Assembly (NCBI RefSeq): GCF_020536995.1
Contig: NC_068357.1
Coordinates: 57,799,349 to 57,863,348 of the forward strand
Source: Dreissena polymorpha
Lineage: Eukaryota > Mollusca > Bivalvia > Myida > Dreissenidae
Length of the DNA: 64,000 nt
Direction of reading: 5' to 3'
The position numbers and the translations under genes were made by a program. Below, piece by piece: positions 1-12,900 of this stretch (position 1 is its first letter; each line of letters starts with the position of its first letter). A model generated the notes under the pieces. It made no database searches. It saw only the letters and a program-made list of their open reading frames with translations, and was not told where the DNA came from.

Positions 1-2181
1 GAGCAAACATTGCAAAAACTCGGTCTGTTGGCAGCGCATGTTTGATGAGATTTGTAATTTCGCTTAGCAACCGATGACGCCTGTAAATCGCATGCATCAG
101 CATACTCTCGTATCATATTCAACGCTTCATTGACTTTTAAATAAATAAATCACGTGTTCACATAAATATACGATAAATCACGTAATATGAGTGTAATTCT
201 ATAAATATTACATCAATCAATGACCACCCTATCCATTTATCTTGAGGAACGAAACCAGTATCTAAAGAGGCAATTTTAAAATCACACGTATGCATCATAT
301 AAGTGACTGATTAAGACACATTCTAACATGTTTCAATCATAAAACTTAGCAATCTCTTAGGCAGAGATATAGCTCGATAGTGGTTAACATACGAAAATGT
401 TCATTGTAATGAAAGTAGTTGCGATAACATGTATCTACATAATTTTCACCATAATTGAGATCGTCATGACTTTGTATGTATATAATTCACATTTGATCAA
501 AACTAGAACACGGTAAAGTAATTATATTACACACAAGTCAATTCATGAAATTGTTATAAGTTTTCATTTACAGAAATGAACGTTCTAGCAGGAATACACA
601 AATGGGGCTGATAGCCACTCGTAAAGATAGCGTATGGTGGTTAAATCAGAATATCGTAAATTGCTAAGAAAAACTAAATTACCTGCCTTTTCTTTTTTGG
701 TACAGGAAATTATTGTAAATATTTCTGCAACTATCTAGGGAAGCTATGGTTTTGTTTGTGGAAAGCTTAACGCTAGTGTTTCAAAAGCTTTGCGCAATTT
801 ATGATGCTCAAAGGAACATTTTCCCAACTTTGGTCAAGTACATATGACTACTTGTACTTTTGATTCGAAAGTTGACCCTAATTCAGTCTGCGTCCATGAC
901 ACAAATTGTAACACCAAAAACAATAAAACACACATAGTTCCGATTAAAACAGACGTATGTATAATTGTGCAGTACTTTATTTTACTGTGCTTAACTATAC
1001 TCGAATAAAGCGTCGTGTGTCCGTTCTGTAGGAGCATAGAAGGAACCTCTCCGCCGTCTAATTATCTGGTCCTTCCATCGCACCTCTGTCTCAAGTTTGG
1101 CACCAACAATATTATTACCCATAAATCCCGAGAACCGAAACATATTCATTAAAAAATATGCAACTGAATGTGGCTATACTATAACCAATTTAATCGTTAT
1201 TTGAAAACGATTAATGCGGTTTCTCATAGAAATAATATGTATTGATAGAAGGTAAACAATTACATGTTTATTATCTTAAACGATATGTTGATAACAATAT
1301 ATAATCAACATGACTTTTTTGTATTCTTTGCTACATTCGCTATTAATTATATCGACATGAATGCCAATCTATGAAATGAATTTATTTCGCACGCATACAA
1401 TGCTTTGTCTGCATATAGACACAAATGTATATTATATTGATTTGTAAATATTATCTAAGGAAATGTTAAGCGGGTTCCTGTTCCTGATCAGATTTATTTG
1501 CAGTCAAATATTGTAAGTCGGTACTTGGTTTCTGAAGTGCAAATCGTAATAATATTACAGAACATGCATCGGGGCAAATGTGCAACATTTGATACTAGTA
1601 TAATATACAAACCACTTCGATATAACATAGTGTTATTATCTTCTGAACCTCTATTGGACCTCTGAACCCGCAATAAAGCGTTAACATATGAAGCAAATTA
1701 AGCTATACACGTATTAGGTCTCTTTTTAACATTCCCTTGCATATAACGTGAGGCAAATGACACATAACATATTAAACAGAGTACACGCTATACAATACAG
1801 TATAACACTAAGAACCCAATATCAAACGTAAGCGTGATCTAAGCTATAGTCATCTCATATAAATCCATGCATACTTTGCTAATCTAAGTCATGGTTTGAG
1901 TTAAATCGTACTTAAATCACTTTTTTACGAGGCCAATCAGGAATCAAATTGGCATCCCCATGTATTTACTTCACACGCACTGTAAAGAATATAATTAATA
2001 ACACAACAACATTTGTATATAAACGCATATTTTTAAAAGTGTGATAATTGAAGTTTGCTTTTAAAACACATTATAACATATGATTTATCTCTGCCTACAA
2101 ATAATCTTCAATTATTCATCACAAAGTCATTGCACCTAGGTTTTTACCATGTAACTTGTATTTTAGGAAGCTGCACGTTTT
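1..2181. other. AT-rich stretch without a recognised gene
   Basis: I see no exon chain, domain or RNA gene on either strand. The longest open frames are short, AT-driven and lack recognisable motifs. Confidence 0.6.
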
Positions 2182-2388
<207 letters not shown>

Positions 2389-2407
2389 TAACTATCTTTA
2401 TCTCTCT

Positions 2408-2409
<2 letters not shown>

Positions 2410-2440
<31 letters not shown>
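2410..2440. repeat. (AT)n microsatellite
   Basis: A pure TA dinucleotide run of about 30 bp, just downstream of the tetranucleotide tract. Confidence 0.9.
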
Positions 2441-2442
<2 letters not shown>

Positions 2443-2679
2443 CACGAACATATATAGTTATTTTCACCCGGGTTTGTTAATATTAGTAAATGGCAATCAC
2501 TATGTATGCCAGCAATCCTAGGTTCCGTGAACATCAATTACTTTGCCTTTATTGTCCAATAACATAGTGATTCCATGTGTATTATTTTTATATACATACG
2601 TTTGCTTTTAAAGTATCGCTTTTAACATACATTATATAAGTAAGACTGATTATAAACGTTTAAACGACCCCAATATGTC

Positions 2680-2745
2680 GGCTGTAGCTTAGTGGTAGCG
2701 TTCTCGTCGTAAGTGAGACGCCCTAGATTCATTTTCCGGCATCGC
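2680..2745 (+). repeat. tRNA-derived SINE head (relic)
   Basis: An A-box-like TAGCTTAGTGGTAG is followed about 35 bp later by a degraded B-box-like GATTCATTTTC. The middle (CGTCGTAAGTGAGACGCCC) matches the middle of the relic at 9,666-9,740 (CATCGCAAAGTGAGAGGCCC), so both come from one family. It does not fold as a normal tRNA, so I do not call a tRNA gene. Confidence 0.6.
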
Positions 2746-5315
2746 TATTATTTATTTTCTGCAACCATATACATACCAAGACAACCAACGTAACACACAC
2801 ACAAAACAACAAAAAACGAAACATAACAAACAAACTCAAATGGAACTCATTAAACCAATAAACTTACCATATAGCAAATACTGACCTGTCCGTTATAATT
2901 CCCTATGTCCTATGCTCCTTTTGCTCAAGTTGAATAACATTGGTAAACATAATGAAAGTTCATTACAGCCAAAATAAACACTATCGACAAACTCAGTAAA
3001 TCCACGTTGATATACGACATTCATTGTCAGTTATCGTACAATATTGTATAAGTGTATATTTAGTTCATATATAATCACGTTATTCCATAATTATGTGTTT
3101 ATTTGATGAGATGCGTGTATTTGCCGGAATTTACCGATTTTGTTTGCGAAAGTCTTTAGAATATTGACCAGCTTATTTAAATGTATCTTGTTTGGCCAAT
3201 CTTGAGGGGCAAAAGTTTAGTTACAGGAAAATTAAATTGATATTCATACCCTATGTCGCGGTTACATAGCATGCTCACACCGTGTTTGGGAAACCAATTA
3301 TTCTTTTATCAATGGGTAGTGTTTGTAAGCCGATGTTCTGATCGTTCTTCTTAATAAATTTTAAGAATGCGATCTGAAAGCATATTTTGCAGAACAATAA
3401 ACCTGTTATCATTTTACACAATCAGTGTCCGTTGTATAGTGTCTGTTTATGTTTCTTCCTCGGCATATGATAATTATTTCAAATAAACAATTTGAATAGT
3501 CAGTTATGCAATCAATGTAAATTTAATGTTGGGTAGATTTTTTAACACACCAAACAAACAGCTACGTGTCGTTAATAACTTTCCAATACGTATCCAAAAG
3601 CGTATCATGCTGGATGTCAAGAATTTCAATTACACATGCTGTACGTGATACAATGTGCATAGTCTGTCAATTTCTTTTCAGTGACTTATTTAGATAATAG
3701 GCTAGTGCATTTTGATTTTAATAGGAAATAGAAACGCAAACTGTCAAAGTTTGTAGAACATTTAAGGGAATAATGGAAAGTTCAACTTTTAAATACATTA
3801 AAATCTCCTGTGATAACACTATAATTATTGTACGCTTGATAATTTTACCAAATTATGCCAAACACGCTACCGAGTGTCAAATCACAGTAAAGCGAGACAG
3901 TTTCCAAAATGGCGGATGTCATATAGCGTTGAAGTCCATATGACTAGCGTGTTAAATAATAATTTAAAATGTTTCAGATTGTTACAAACTCCTTATATAA
4001 TGCATGTGTAAAGATGTCAAAGTCCCTGCTCTATAAAATTGCTTAATTCTCGAGATCAGCATATTTTTTTCACTGTGATCAGGATACACGTTCTTGTTCT
4101 GTTACAATTTCACGCCTTACCAGAGCATTGTTCTATTTAAACATGGATGTTTTTAAGAACTTGTTTTAACTTAAATGCCGATATCGACGGGGAATTTTAA
4201 TGATTTATATCTTCCCATATCTATCGTCTGCATAGACCGAAAAGTTCAAAGAATTAAACAAGATATGTATGCGAATCCACGATGTACTGATTGCCGGAAC
4301 AGATTTTAACATGTTTGAACAAGTTAAATCCGTCATTTATAAGATTTGTTTCTTTTGAAATTCCACCCATGCGATATAACGTATTGCTGTTGAAATGAAG
4401 AAAACAAATCCTTGTTTGAAATGTTTGGATTATCATGACTGATATATCTATAAATATGAAAACAAGACTTAGATACTTATATCGAAATGAAACAAAACGG
4501 TTTTTGCAGTAGAATGTTTGACATGTACTCTACAAATTAAAACGTCGAATGTTTTGTGCATCAGTTTTACCACTTTTTGCACGACGGCTACGTGTATACT
4601 TAAGCACGGAACGACAACTCTGTTTTGAGATTACTGTTGAACTGGATGTTAAGGATGTTTGACAGTTAAATATCGAATGTGATAGTGATAAATCAATATA
4701 ATGCGGTTAGGTCTTAAAACTAGAACATATATGTTGTTGTGTTGATGTCATGAAATGTTTTTCTCAGTAAAAGGAAACATTTAATATCTAATCAAGCGCG
4801 AAATTATAAATCTAATCTATATTTATAACCAAAATCCTCAATGTTTTTCTCCCGAAGCAAACACGTGTTCTTTTAATGTTATTCGTTTAATAGTTCTGTC
4901 ATATTACTTACTTTAAAGACGTTTTATGTTAATAATATTATCGTTTTTTTGTGTAGCAATGCGGTTAAGAAATCAACATTACATTTATTATGAGTTATGT
5001 TATCAAACTATATACATACCGTGACGTATAATGCAGCTATTTTGTAGAGCGACGTATTAAAAAAACAAAATAAACCTGGCATTGATTTCTATTCATAAAT
5101 TTAACATATCAAAATACCGTTACGACGTATGCTTCAATTATCTCCTAAATCTCTTTTTTAAAAAACGGTATAAATGAATCCGAATGCAGATATAGGACTA
5201 ATGTAATGCGTTTTATGTATTCTAAAAAAGTTCGTTACTGCCATGTCAATGTTGCCAAGCCTTAGTTAAGTTAAAAACATAAATGTGTTACAATTCATTA
5301 TTTTATTTTATTTAA
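2746..5315. other. AT-rich stretch without a recognised gene
   Basis: Nothing beyond short AT-rich open frames. I could assign no exon, RNA gene or repeat family. Confidence 0.5.
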
Positions 5316-5488
5316 ACCTATTTATTTAAGCTCGATTGCGTAACAAGCCTAAGCTTATATGAAACGCTCTCGAGTCCGTTTCCTCGGTGTCTATGGGGGA
5401 GATCTAAAGAACGCTCCCACAGTGGGGATCGAGCCCGTGACCTCCCGATCGCTAGGCGGACACCATATTCATTACGCCACGGCGATCT
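5316..5488 (-). mobile_element. tRNA-headed SINE, minus orientation
   Basis: Read on the minus strand, the element opens with a tRNA-like head: an A-box-like GTGGCGTAATGAATATGGTG, then a strong B-box-like GGGCTCGATCCCCACTG. A body follows (CGAGGAAACGGACTCGAGAG, then AAGCTTAGGCTTGTTACGC) and an AT-rich tail. A diverged copy with the same order of blocks lies at 59,579-59,757. SINEs are transcribed by RNA polymerase III and moved by LINE machinery in trans. The family name is unknown to me. Confidence 0.7.
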
Positions 5489-5492
5489 TATT

Positions 5493-5836
5493 ATTCATTA
5501 TTTAATTTGTAAATTACATGCTTACATTTTTATATCAAATTATTGTTTGGGACAGCATTTATAAGGATTATTTTATTAAAGTGATGTGTTTGTAAACACA
5601 AGTTCTGCTCGCTCATGTTTCGAAATTCCAAATATTTCAGTTAACAATATAATTTGGCTACTGATTCATTATTTAATTTGTAAATTACATGCTTACATTT
5701 TCATATCAAATTATTGTTTAGGACAGCATTTATAAGGATTATTTTATTAAAGTGTTGTGTTTGTGAACACAAGTTCTGCTCGCTCATGTTTCGAAATTCC
5801 AAATATTTCAGTTGACAACATAATTTGCCTACTGAT
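5493..5836. repeat. 171-bp tandem duplication, two copies
   Basis: Copy 1 (about 5,493-5,663) and copy 2 (about 5,664-5,836) both start ATTCATTATTTAATTTG and end near TAATTTGGCTACTGAT. They differ at only a few positions. The pair directly abuts the SINE at 5,316-5,488. No gene is visible in it. Confidence 0.85.
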
Positions 5837-7289
5837 GAATAGTTATCGTTTGGCAGATAGAACTGATCTACGTTTTATCCTCTCTGTTGATTTACCTAAT
5901 TTGTGATTACAAAATCACATAGCTTCAACATACAACAAACGATTAACTAAACAAATCGAATCCCAAGATATAAAATACATGTTAATTAAACTCTAGTTGA
6001 ATTTTAGAAATTACAGCACGCATACATCGCCGTTTAGTATATATTACTTCCTTTAAGTCTCCGAAAATATCTCAAGCTGAATATCAGGAATTAAAATTAA
6101 TGTTGCAGCGTGTGGTATATTGAACAGTCATTCAGAAACGTTTCGATAACATATTGAAATTAGCTTTTTAAATTTGCAAAACTTTCAACCACAACAGCTC
6201 TTCTTTTAATTCATTTAGATAATATTCTTTTTATACCTATTTTACTAGAATTAATTCTGGCTTAGGTTTTGCCAATCACAAATTTAAATATTAATGTCTG
6301 CTTTCCACTGATTTGACCTGGAGCAATACATTCTCTGGGTCATTGTCATCTTGAAAGACAACTTCCCTCTATGGGTAATATCTAGCTTTAACACGTCATA
6401 CATTTTTTTCCAGAATAGTTATTACTTTTCATTTAATCAACTGACGAAAGTTTTTTTCATCCAATAGTAGGAGATGTAGTCCCAGATCATTGATTGAACA
6501 TTTCGCTCCATATTTTCCCGTGGTAAACATTCATTTGTTAAACATATACTTAAAAATCTAAACGTCTCCTGACTGTCCTCAATGGTGTTTGTTACGATCC
6601 ATATTGGTTAAACTTTTTTGTCAGTTCACAATGAGTCTGTCTTCTCTCCCAAGCAACAGTTAATAATCACCCGCCATTGTTAACCGAACTAGTCTTACTT
6701 TTTTTCAGAATTTGTTGGAGGTTATCATTGGATCTAGCAATATTTTAACCTGTGGGATTTCCAACGAACAAGTAAGAACTTATCATGCAAATGTCGGTTA
6801 ATTAAACGTAAAATATTAACTTAAATATCAGACGTTTTATGCGCCTTATTTCTTTACAATTGTATTAAAAAATAATGCACGTGTTTTGTTAATGCAACTG
6901 CTACAAACATTGTTATCCCCCAATGAATGCACTGAATAACTGCAAAAACAATAAGTGCCAACATCAGTCTCCTTATCATCATACTCAAATGTAATCAGCA
7001 TGTCACAGTTAACTCAAAACATAAAATACCTATACATATTTGTCTATACATTCATTTCTTAGATCACAAAAACTAAAACAAATCTTTAGTGTAACCTTAA
7101 CCAGATTGAAGGATCACGTGATTTTGTGGAGTTCACAAATAAACGTCAATGGTTCTAAACACACCGGAAAGTGGTGATTTTTTTCAAATAACTTTCTTAA
7201 ACAATTTTTCCCAAGAATTTTAACTGGTGCCTTAAATACAGTATTGTATGCTGCTTATAACAATGTGCAATACACCAAAACTAATTTAT
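5837..7289. other. AT-rich stretch without a recognised gene
   Basis: No convincing coding or RNA signal on either strand. Confidence 0.5.
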
Positions 7290-7293
7290 TTAA

Positions 7294-7778
7294 AGCGGGT
7301 ATATACGATTTTTTATATGTTTTTAATTGTAATATATTGATAAAATATGTTAGAATAACATAAAATGGGCAAGAAAAATTATACATTAAAGCCGAATTTC
7401 TTAAAATGCAGCAAAGACAAATTAGCGCCCCGAGCCGATTGTGACGTAAATATTTTCCTACAATAACCGAAGCATTCGTCTTTGTATTAGGATCGGAGTT
7501 AGTGTTCGTGTGTCGTATGAATAGATATCGTTGCAGGAATTCAAATAAACCGTTACACTAAGTTTAGATTCACATCGTACATGTATGGTATACATGCTGG
7601 CGAATTCGGCTGTACACTCGTTTTCAATTTCAGAATTAAATATCTGGCTTATTTCGCATTTTTCGACACATGTTCTTCTTAACTTTTATTTTAATTTATA
7701 TTGTAATATATATATAATAAGTTTTTTACACATTTTATATAAATTCATAAATATTTGACAAAATCGTATATACCCGCT
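7294..7778. mobile_element. Non-autonomous DNA transposon (MITE) with TTAA target duplication
   Basis: The ends form inverted repeats of about 20 bp: AGCGGGTATATACGATTTT at the left and AAAATCGTATATACCCGCT at the right. Both are flanked by TTAA (7,290-7,293 and 7,779-7,782). The 485-bp interior has no credible protein. TTAA duplication is known for the piggyBac and Kolobok groups; I infer one of these mobilised it but cannot say which. Confidence 0.8.
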
Positions 7779-7782
7779 TTAA

Positions 7783-8665
7783 AAAGTCTGTGTTCTTGTC
7801 CAAATTTCGATTTCTACAGCATACATGTACGATGTAATGCTACACACAACGTGACATTTTTCACACATTTCAGATTTTTTTTCAAGGATATGTTCTTAAA
7901 TCTAAAGATATTGACACAAGCTGCAAGAAAAAATGTACACTAGCGATTTTAACAAATGTATTTTAATAACTTGCGATATTTGGAAGAAAATAAAGTTCAT
8001 ACCTGTGTGTTTACAATATGTCCAACCCGTGTGTAAACCCCTGTGAACCCTCTGACCCAGCACCCTCTTAACAGTACGCATCAAGCGATTATTATTTTAA
8101 CCCGTGCCAGCATTTTAAATACCGTCTTATTGCACAAATAATGTTTTAAAAAAGCAGATGTTTAACCTGAAAAGGATCAGTTTTATTAACGTTGTTTGAG
8201 GTATTAAAAGTCTATAGCGAGGACACATGTTTACTAAATATGATGTTATTCCTTCCAATGTGATTGTCAACGGATATGTGTTGATTGTTATGTATCAAAG
8301 TCACAGGAGCGAATCAGAGATAAATAGCTGAAAAACAATACAAGTATTGATTAACATACGTTGTATGTATGTTATGCAGCAATAGTAAATTGGTCATTAT
8401 TGTTTAGGTGTTGTTGAATATCTATCAGTTCAACAGCTCTTAGTATTCGTTACGGTACCGATAAATAGGCGATACACCCGAACATTTAGTTAACATGTCA
8501 TAAATGTTAATTTAGGACAAAAGTATGCTCAATTAACAAATGTAAAGGTTGTACATTGTTTTATTCATTCATTTATTAAGGTAAGGGACATGGAAACGAA
8601 ACAATGGATTAGTGTTGCTTTATGTGCACCGTCTTTTTTGACATTTTCCAACAGCTGTTTTGTGA
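7783..8665. other. AT-rich stretch without a recognised gene
   Basis: Short overlapping open frames on both strands have no recognisable motif. I see nothing else. Confidence 0.5.
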
Positions 8666-8730
8666 GTAGTTGAGCTCAGTGGTGTGCGCCCCCGCATTGC
8701 ATTTGATAGGAGTTTAATCTCCGGCATCTC
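8666..8730 (+). repeat. tRNA-derived SINE head (relic)
   Basis: A-box-like TGAGCTCAGTGGTGTGCGC is followed by AGTTTAATCTCCGGCATCTCC, matching the head-to-body layout of the copies at 2,680 and 9,666. It is degraded and is not called a tRNA gene. Confidence 0.5.
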
Positions 8731-9665
8731 CTGTAAATTGTGTATTATGACATACAATGTAGGTCACGGCTTTAAATATATCTTTCGACGACGAAGGCGT
8801 TTGGTTTCTTTCAAAATATTTGTGTCAACTAGACATATGCAACTAAAAAGCATTTCAAACTGATAACTGTCATATTTGCCTTTTATATCAGAACCAACAT
8901 AATCACCACCCCAGCCACCAACACCAACACCATCGACGTCACGGGCAATAACAATTATAATCACATCAATATAAAAAAACTAAACGGCTACTTTAACCAA
9001 CACCGCCACCACACAAAAACTCACACACCACTAGAACCACCATCGTCGTCATCATCTTTAGGCATACACAGGTGTTTCCAATCAAACCTCAATTTTTCTT
9101 GCGACCCACATTTTCCTGTAATTACTAGGTTGTGTTTCTCAATCAGTTTTGTTACATTGGACCGTATGTTACAAGATAACTGTGAAATTATAAAGATAAC
9201 AATGGTAAAACAAAATAAAGATGTGTACCATTTACATCACCGCAACAGGAACGAGATTAAAACAATCAACGTGTCCCATAATATAACATTATCATGTGGA
9301 ATAATCTTGGTTAATACTTTGAAAATCATTATGGACACTAAAGCCACGATACACTTTATTGACAACGTCATATTATTCTACGTATTGGTTTATTTGTGCG
9401 TTTCGTTGATATTAGGGAAAAAACGGTCTATTAAATTGCAATGTCGTTATATTGGCATGCTGCAACAGCCGTAGCCCCATGGGCATTGTACTTCCGTGGT
9501 AGAGCGCTAGTGTAGCATGTGCAGGCTCGAGGTGCCCCCCCCTCCCCTGAATCTGCAGAACTCTATTTACTGACACTGATATGAGGACTTACAAAATTTT
9601 AATATAGTTTCTATCAAACAATAAAGACGTCGTTATGTGATATCTTCAACGTTAAATACACCAAC
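8731..9665. other. Gene-poor stretch with one further SINE-like scrap
   Basis: The open frame at 9,130-9,474 is AT-rich with no recognisable domain, so I do not call it a gene. Around 9,495-9,560 there is GTGGTAGAGCGCTAGTGTAGC followed by a C-rich run, which looks like another degraded tRNA-like head. Confidence 0.45.
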
Positions 9666-9740
9666 ATGGGGATGAGCTCAGTAGTAGAGCGCTCGCATCG
9701 CAAAGTGAGAGGCCCCGGCTACAATCAACGGCATCTCCAG
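9666..9740 (+). repeat. tRNA-derived SINE head
   Basis: GATGAGCTCAGTAGTAGAGC is a good A-box region. It is followed by CATCGCAAAGTGAGAGGCCC and a B-box-like GGCTACAATCAACGGCATC, then a T-rich stretch. It is the best preserved of the plus-strand relics of this family in the window. Confidence 0.6.
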
Positions 9741-9827
9741 GTGTAATTCATGTATTTTTTCCACCGAATACATATCAAGCCCCAAACCCAGAGCTAAAGG
9801 AATTGGCCAGGCCACAACATTTTTCGT

Positions 9828-9927
9828 NNNNNNNNNNNNNNNNNNNNNNNNNNNNNNNNNNNNNNNNNNNNNNNNNNNNNNNNNNNNNNNNNNNNNNNNN
9901 NNNNNNNNNNNNNNNNNNNNNNNNNNN
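9828..9927. other. Assembly gap (100 N)
   Basis: Exactly 100 N, the usual placeholder for a gap of unknown size. It sits at the left edge of the large tandem array, so the true copy number and left boundary of the array are unknown. Confidence 0.99.
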
Positions 9928-12900
9928 CCGCATGTGAAAATGTGATCTAATCATTGCGGCTTGGAATGCTCTTTAAGAAAAGGTATGGTTATGGGGGTCT
10001 CTATGCGCAAAAGTTTGACTTTATTTTTTGTTGAGTTATTGCTTTTTACATTGAATTTGTGTAGGAATCTTTTGGTATATTGTAACCTAAACTAACTTTT
10101 AGGTAAAATGAAATATCATCTGCAAGTGCAAAATATGACTGGGAAAGCTGATTTTTGGTCATTTCTTACAAAAGAGAAGAAAATAAGTGCCTTAAATGCA
10201 TGAATTCAGATAATTTGACCTGGAATAGTTGTTTTTCAAGTTGACCCCCCACCCTGATATACCCAAATAAGGCTAAATTGCTTTCCGACTTGAATTCAAA
10301 GGCATATTGGTTGACCGTGTAGCGTTAGTGTGCTACATGAAGTCAGAATTCAACGCCAGGGGACTCCGTGATCCAGTAACGCAACAATAGCTTGTGCATA
10401 AAGCATGAACATTCAAACAGAGCCCCATTTCACCGACATGGAATGGCGGACATTGTTACAGTTTGGACAGTGGAGCAGACACTTTATTGAGTCAGCCTTC
10501 ATTTTTAGTACAATCATGAACATAACAAGGTTATTACTTCATATTATTCATAGAACTACACTAAAATACTTAAAAGCATGTTTTTTTGCCATTTTTTATC
10601 TATTTTTTATTGGGAATTTTGACTTTTTCAGGTAGAGGAATGTCTGCGACTAAGCCGAGGGCCACTGGATAAGGGTTGTTGATGGCAAAACAGGTAATAA
10701 TGCGAAATTATTATCATGTACACAAGCAAATAAGCATATTTATGATGCTTAAGGTGTTAAATACTGTCATAATCAGGTTTTGTGGTCACTCAAACCCTTG
10801 CCGTCATGCAATTCCCCGTGCAGTTTGTATGGATAGTTCCGCGTCCTGACACGTAAAGCTTGTGCTTTGTTGGCGGCAGAAGTTGGCACTTAACAGGTTT
10901 ATCCTTGTTCCTAAGCATGTATGCAGTGCATCTGAGTTGATATGCTACTTGTAACCCTACAATTAGCTTGTGTTTGGTATTGTTTTCTCACAATATGCTT
11001 ACAGTCATGGTCCCGGCTTGAAAGGATGTGGCGTCCGACTTAAACATAGGATTGTTGTAGCAAGTGTCCCCTTCATCTTTTACCTTAGAGGGATCTTTTT
11101 TGAAAAAATGTGTCACTTTCAGCAACCAGTTTAGTTTTTTATTTGGTACATGCTTCTCTCATTCAGTGATTTAAGGGAAGTATTGGCTTTATTTGCTTGT
11201 CTTTGCATACAAAGGTGACATGGATCAATGATATTTGTTGTGTTGAGAATTCTGCGGGAAGCTGTGTCCCCAGAAGATGTACTAGGAACCTCTTTCAGGA
11301 AGCCTGCATTGATCTGAGCTGCCTTTCTGCCCCTGTTACTTCATAGAACTTCATTTCTAAGCTTATAATGCTCTCCAACATATATGTATCTTGTTCATTT
11401 TAACCTTTCCTTTCAGTCTAAACCCCCAAAATGAGCATTTTTGTCTTTCGCTCAGTTATAAACGCCCATTTTGACCAGATTGCCACCATAAAAATAGTCA
11501 AAAGTACTTATTTTGTGCCCGAAATATGAAATTTTGTATTCTCTTGAACCTCTAAATGACAGCTGTCAGTGCATAGTGACCATCTGCTGCAGTTTAAAGG
11601 CACCCATGGCATTTTATACTAGAATATATCATTGGCGAATGGTAAATAAATGGGCTCCGAGCAACAAGGCGCTTTCAAGATTTCACACTTTTATTAGTGT
11701 GAAACAACAAGTTATAGGAAGCTCATTGATTTCTACACTTCAAAGTATCTTTGGTCTCTCATTTTTGCTTATTGGTTGTTTGTCTTGGATGAAATTGGAT
11801 TTTTTTGCTTTGAAATTGACATTTTTGGGGGTATTTAAAAAAAACACACACAAAAAAGACATTATCAAAATTGCTTGGAGTGAAAATATCTAACAAGTTC
11901 ATTCTTTCCCCACCCCGCATAAGCCCCACGTGCCTGTCCATATGGTTTGTTTTGGTATTTTGTTGCAGATATTGAACACAACAGCTTTAAATCTTAAAGG
12001 GACGTTTAAGCTTTAACAGGCCTTAAATCGCCTTCTTCGGACCAAAAACACCCGCATGTGAAAATGTGATCTAAAATGGCCAAATGGACAGATAATCCAG
12101 CCAAACTTAATATATTGGTGCAATATAAATAGGAAGATAATAATATGCAAGAAAAACACATTTTATTCAGAACATATTTTTCCTTTAGGTTACAATATAC
12201 TAAATCTTTTGGGAGTGCAATGCTATACTCTTTAAAAACCTGAACATCATTTATAAGAAGACACAATTTTCTGTGTGGGCACTTGCCATGACTTTATTTT
12301 AGAATGTTTCTTTGTGCATGTGGTAGGGAAAACATTGATGTTTATCAGAAATTCACTCATTTGCTTGAAGGTTAAAGACTACATGAGACTTTGACAGATG
12401 GCGGGAAACCCTCATCCACTGGTACGAACCCGGTAAATTGATGGCTGTAAAACAGTGACCGCTGATTCGCATCGAGTTCTTTCTTGCAAAACGCATGACC
12501 CCCCTTTTTTATTGTCTAAATCATTGCGGCTTGGAATGCTCTTTAAGAAAAGGTATGGTTATGGGGGTCTCTATGCGCAAAAGTTTGACTTTATTTTTTG
12601 TTGAAGTTATTGCTTTTACATTGAATTTGTGTAGGAAATCTTTTGGTATATTGTAACCTAAACTAGCTTTAGGTAAAAATGAAATATCATCTGCAAGTGC
12701 AAAATATGACTGGGAAAGCTGATTTTTGGTCATTTCTTAACAAAAGAGAAGAAAATAAGTGCCTTAAATGCATGAATTCAGATAATTTGACCTGGAATAG
12801 TTGTTTTTCAAGTTGACCCCCCACCCTGATATACCCAAATAAGGGCTAAATTGCTTTCCGACTTGAATTCAAAGGCATATTGGTTGACCGTGTAGCGTTA

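Noticed and set aside
9130-9474. 114-codon plus-strand open frame
   Set aside because: AT-rich, no domain, no splice partners and no supporting context.
11513-11893. Plus-strand 126-codon open frame, repeated in each array unit
   Set aside because: It has no recognisable motif, low-complexity stretches and shadow-like composition. Its repetition comes from the array, not from selection, and one copy is already altered by a homopolymer change.
12006-12266. Minus-strand 86-codon open frame in each array unit
   Set aside because: Composition is AT-driven and it lacks the protein-like character of the neighbouring minus-strand segments.
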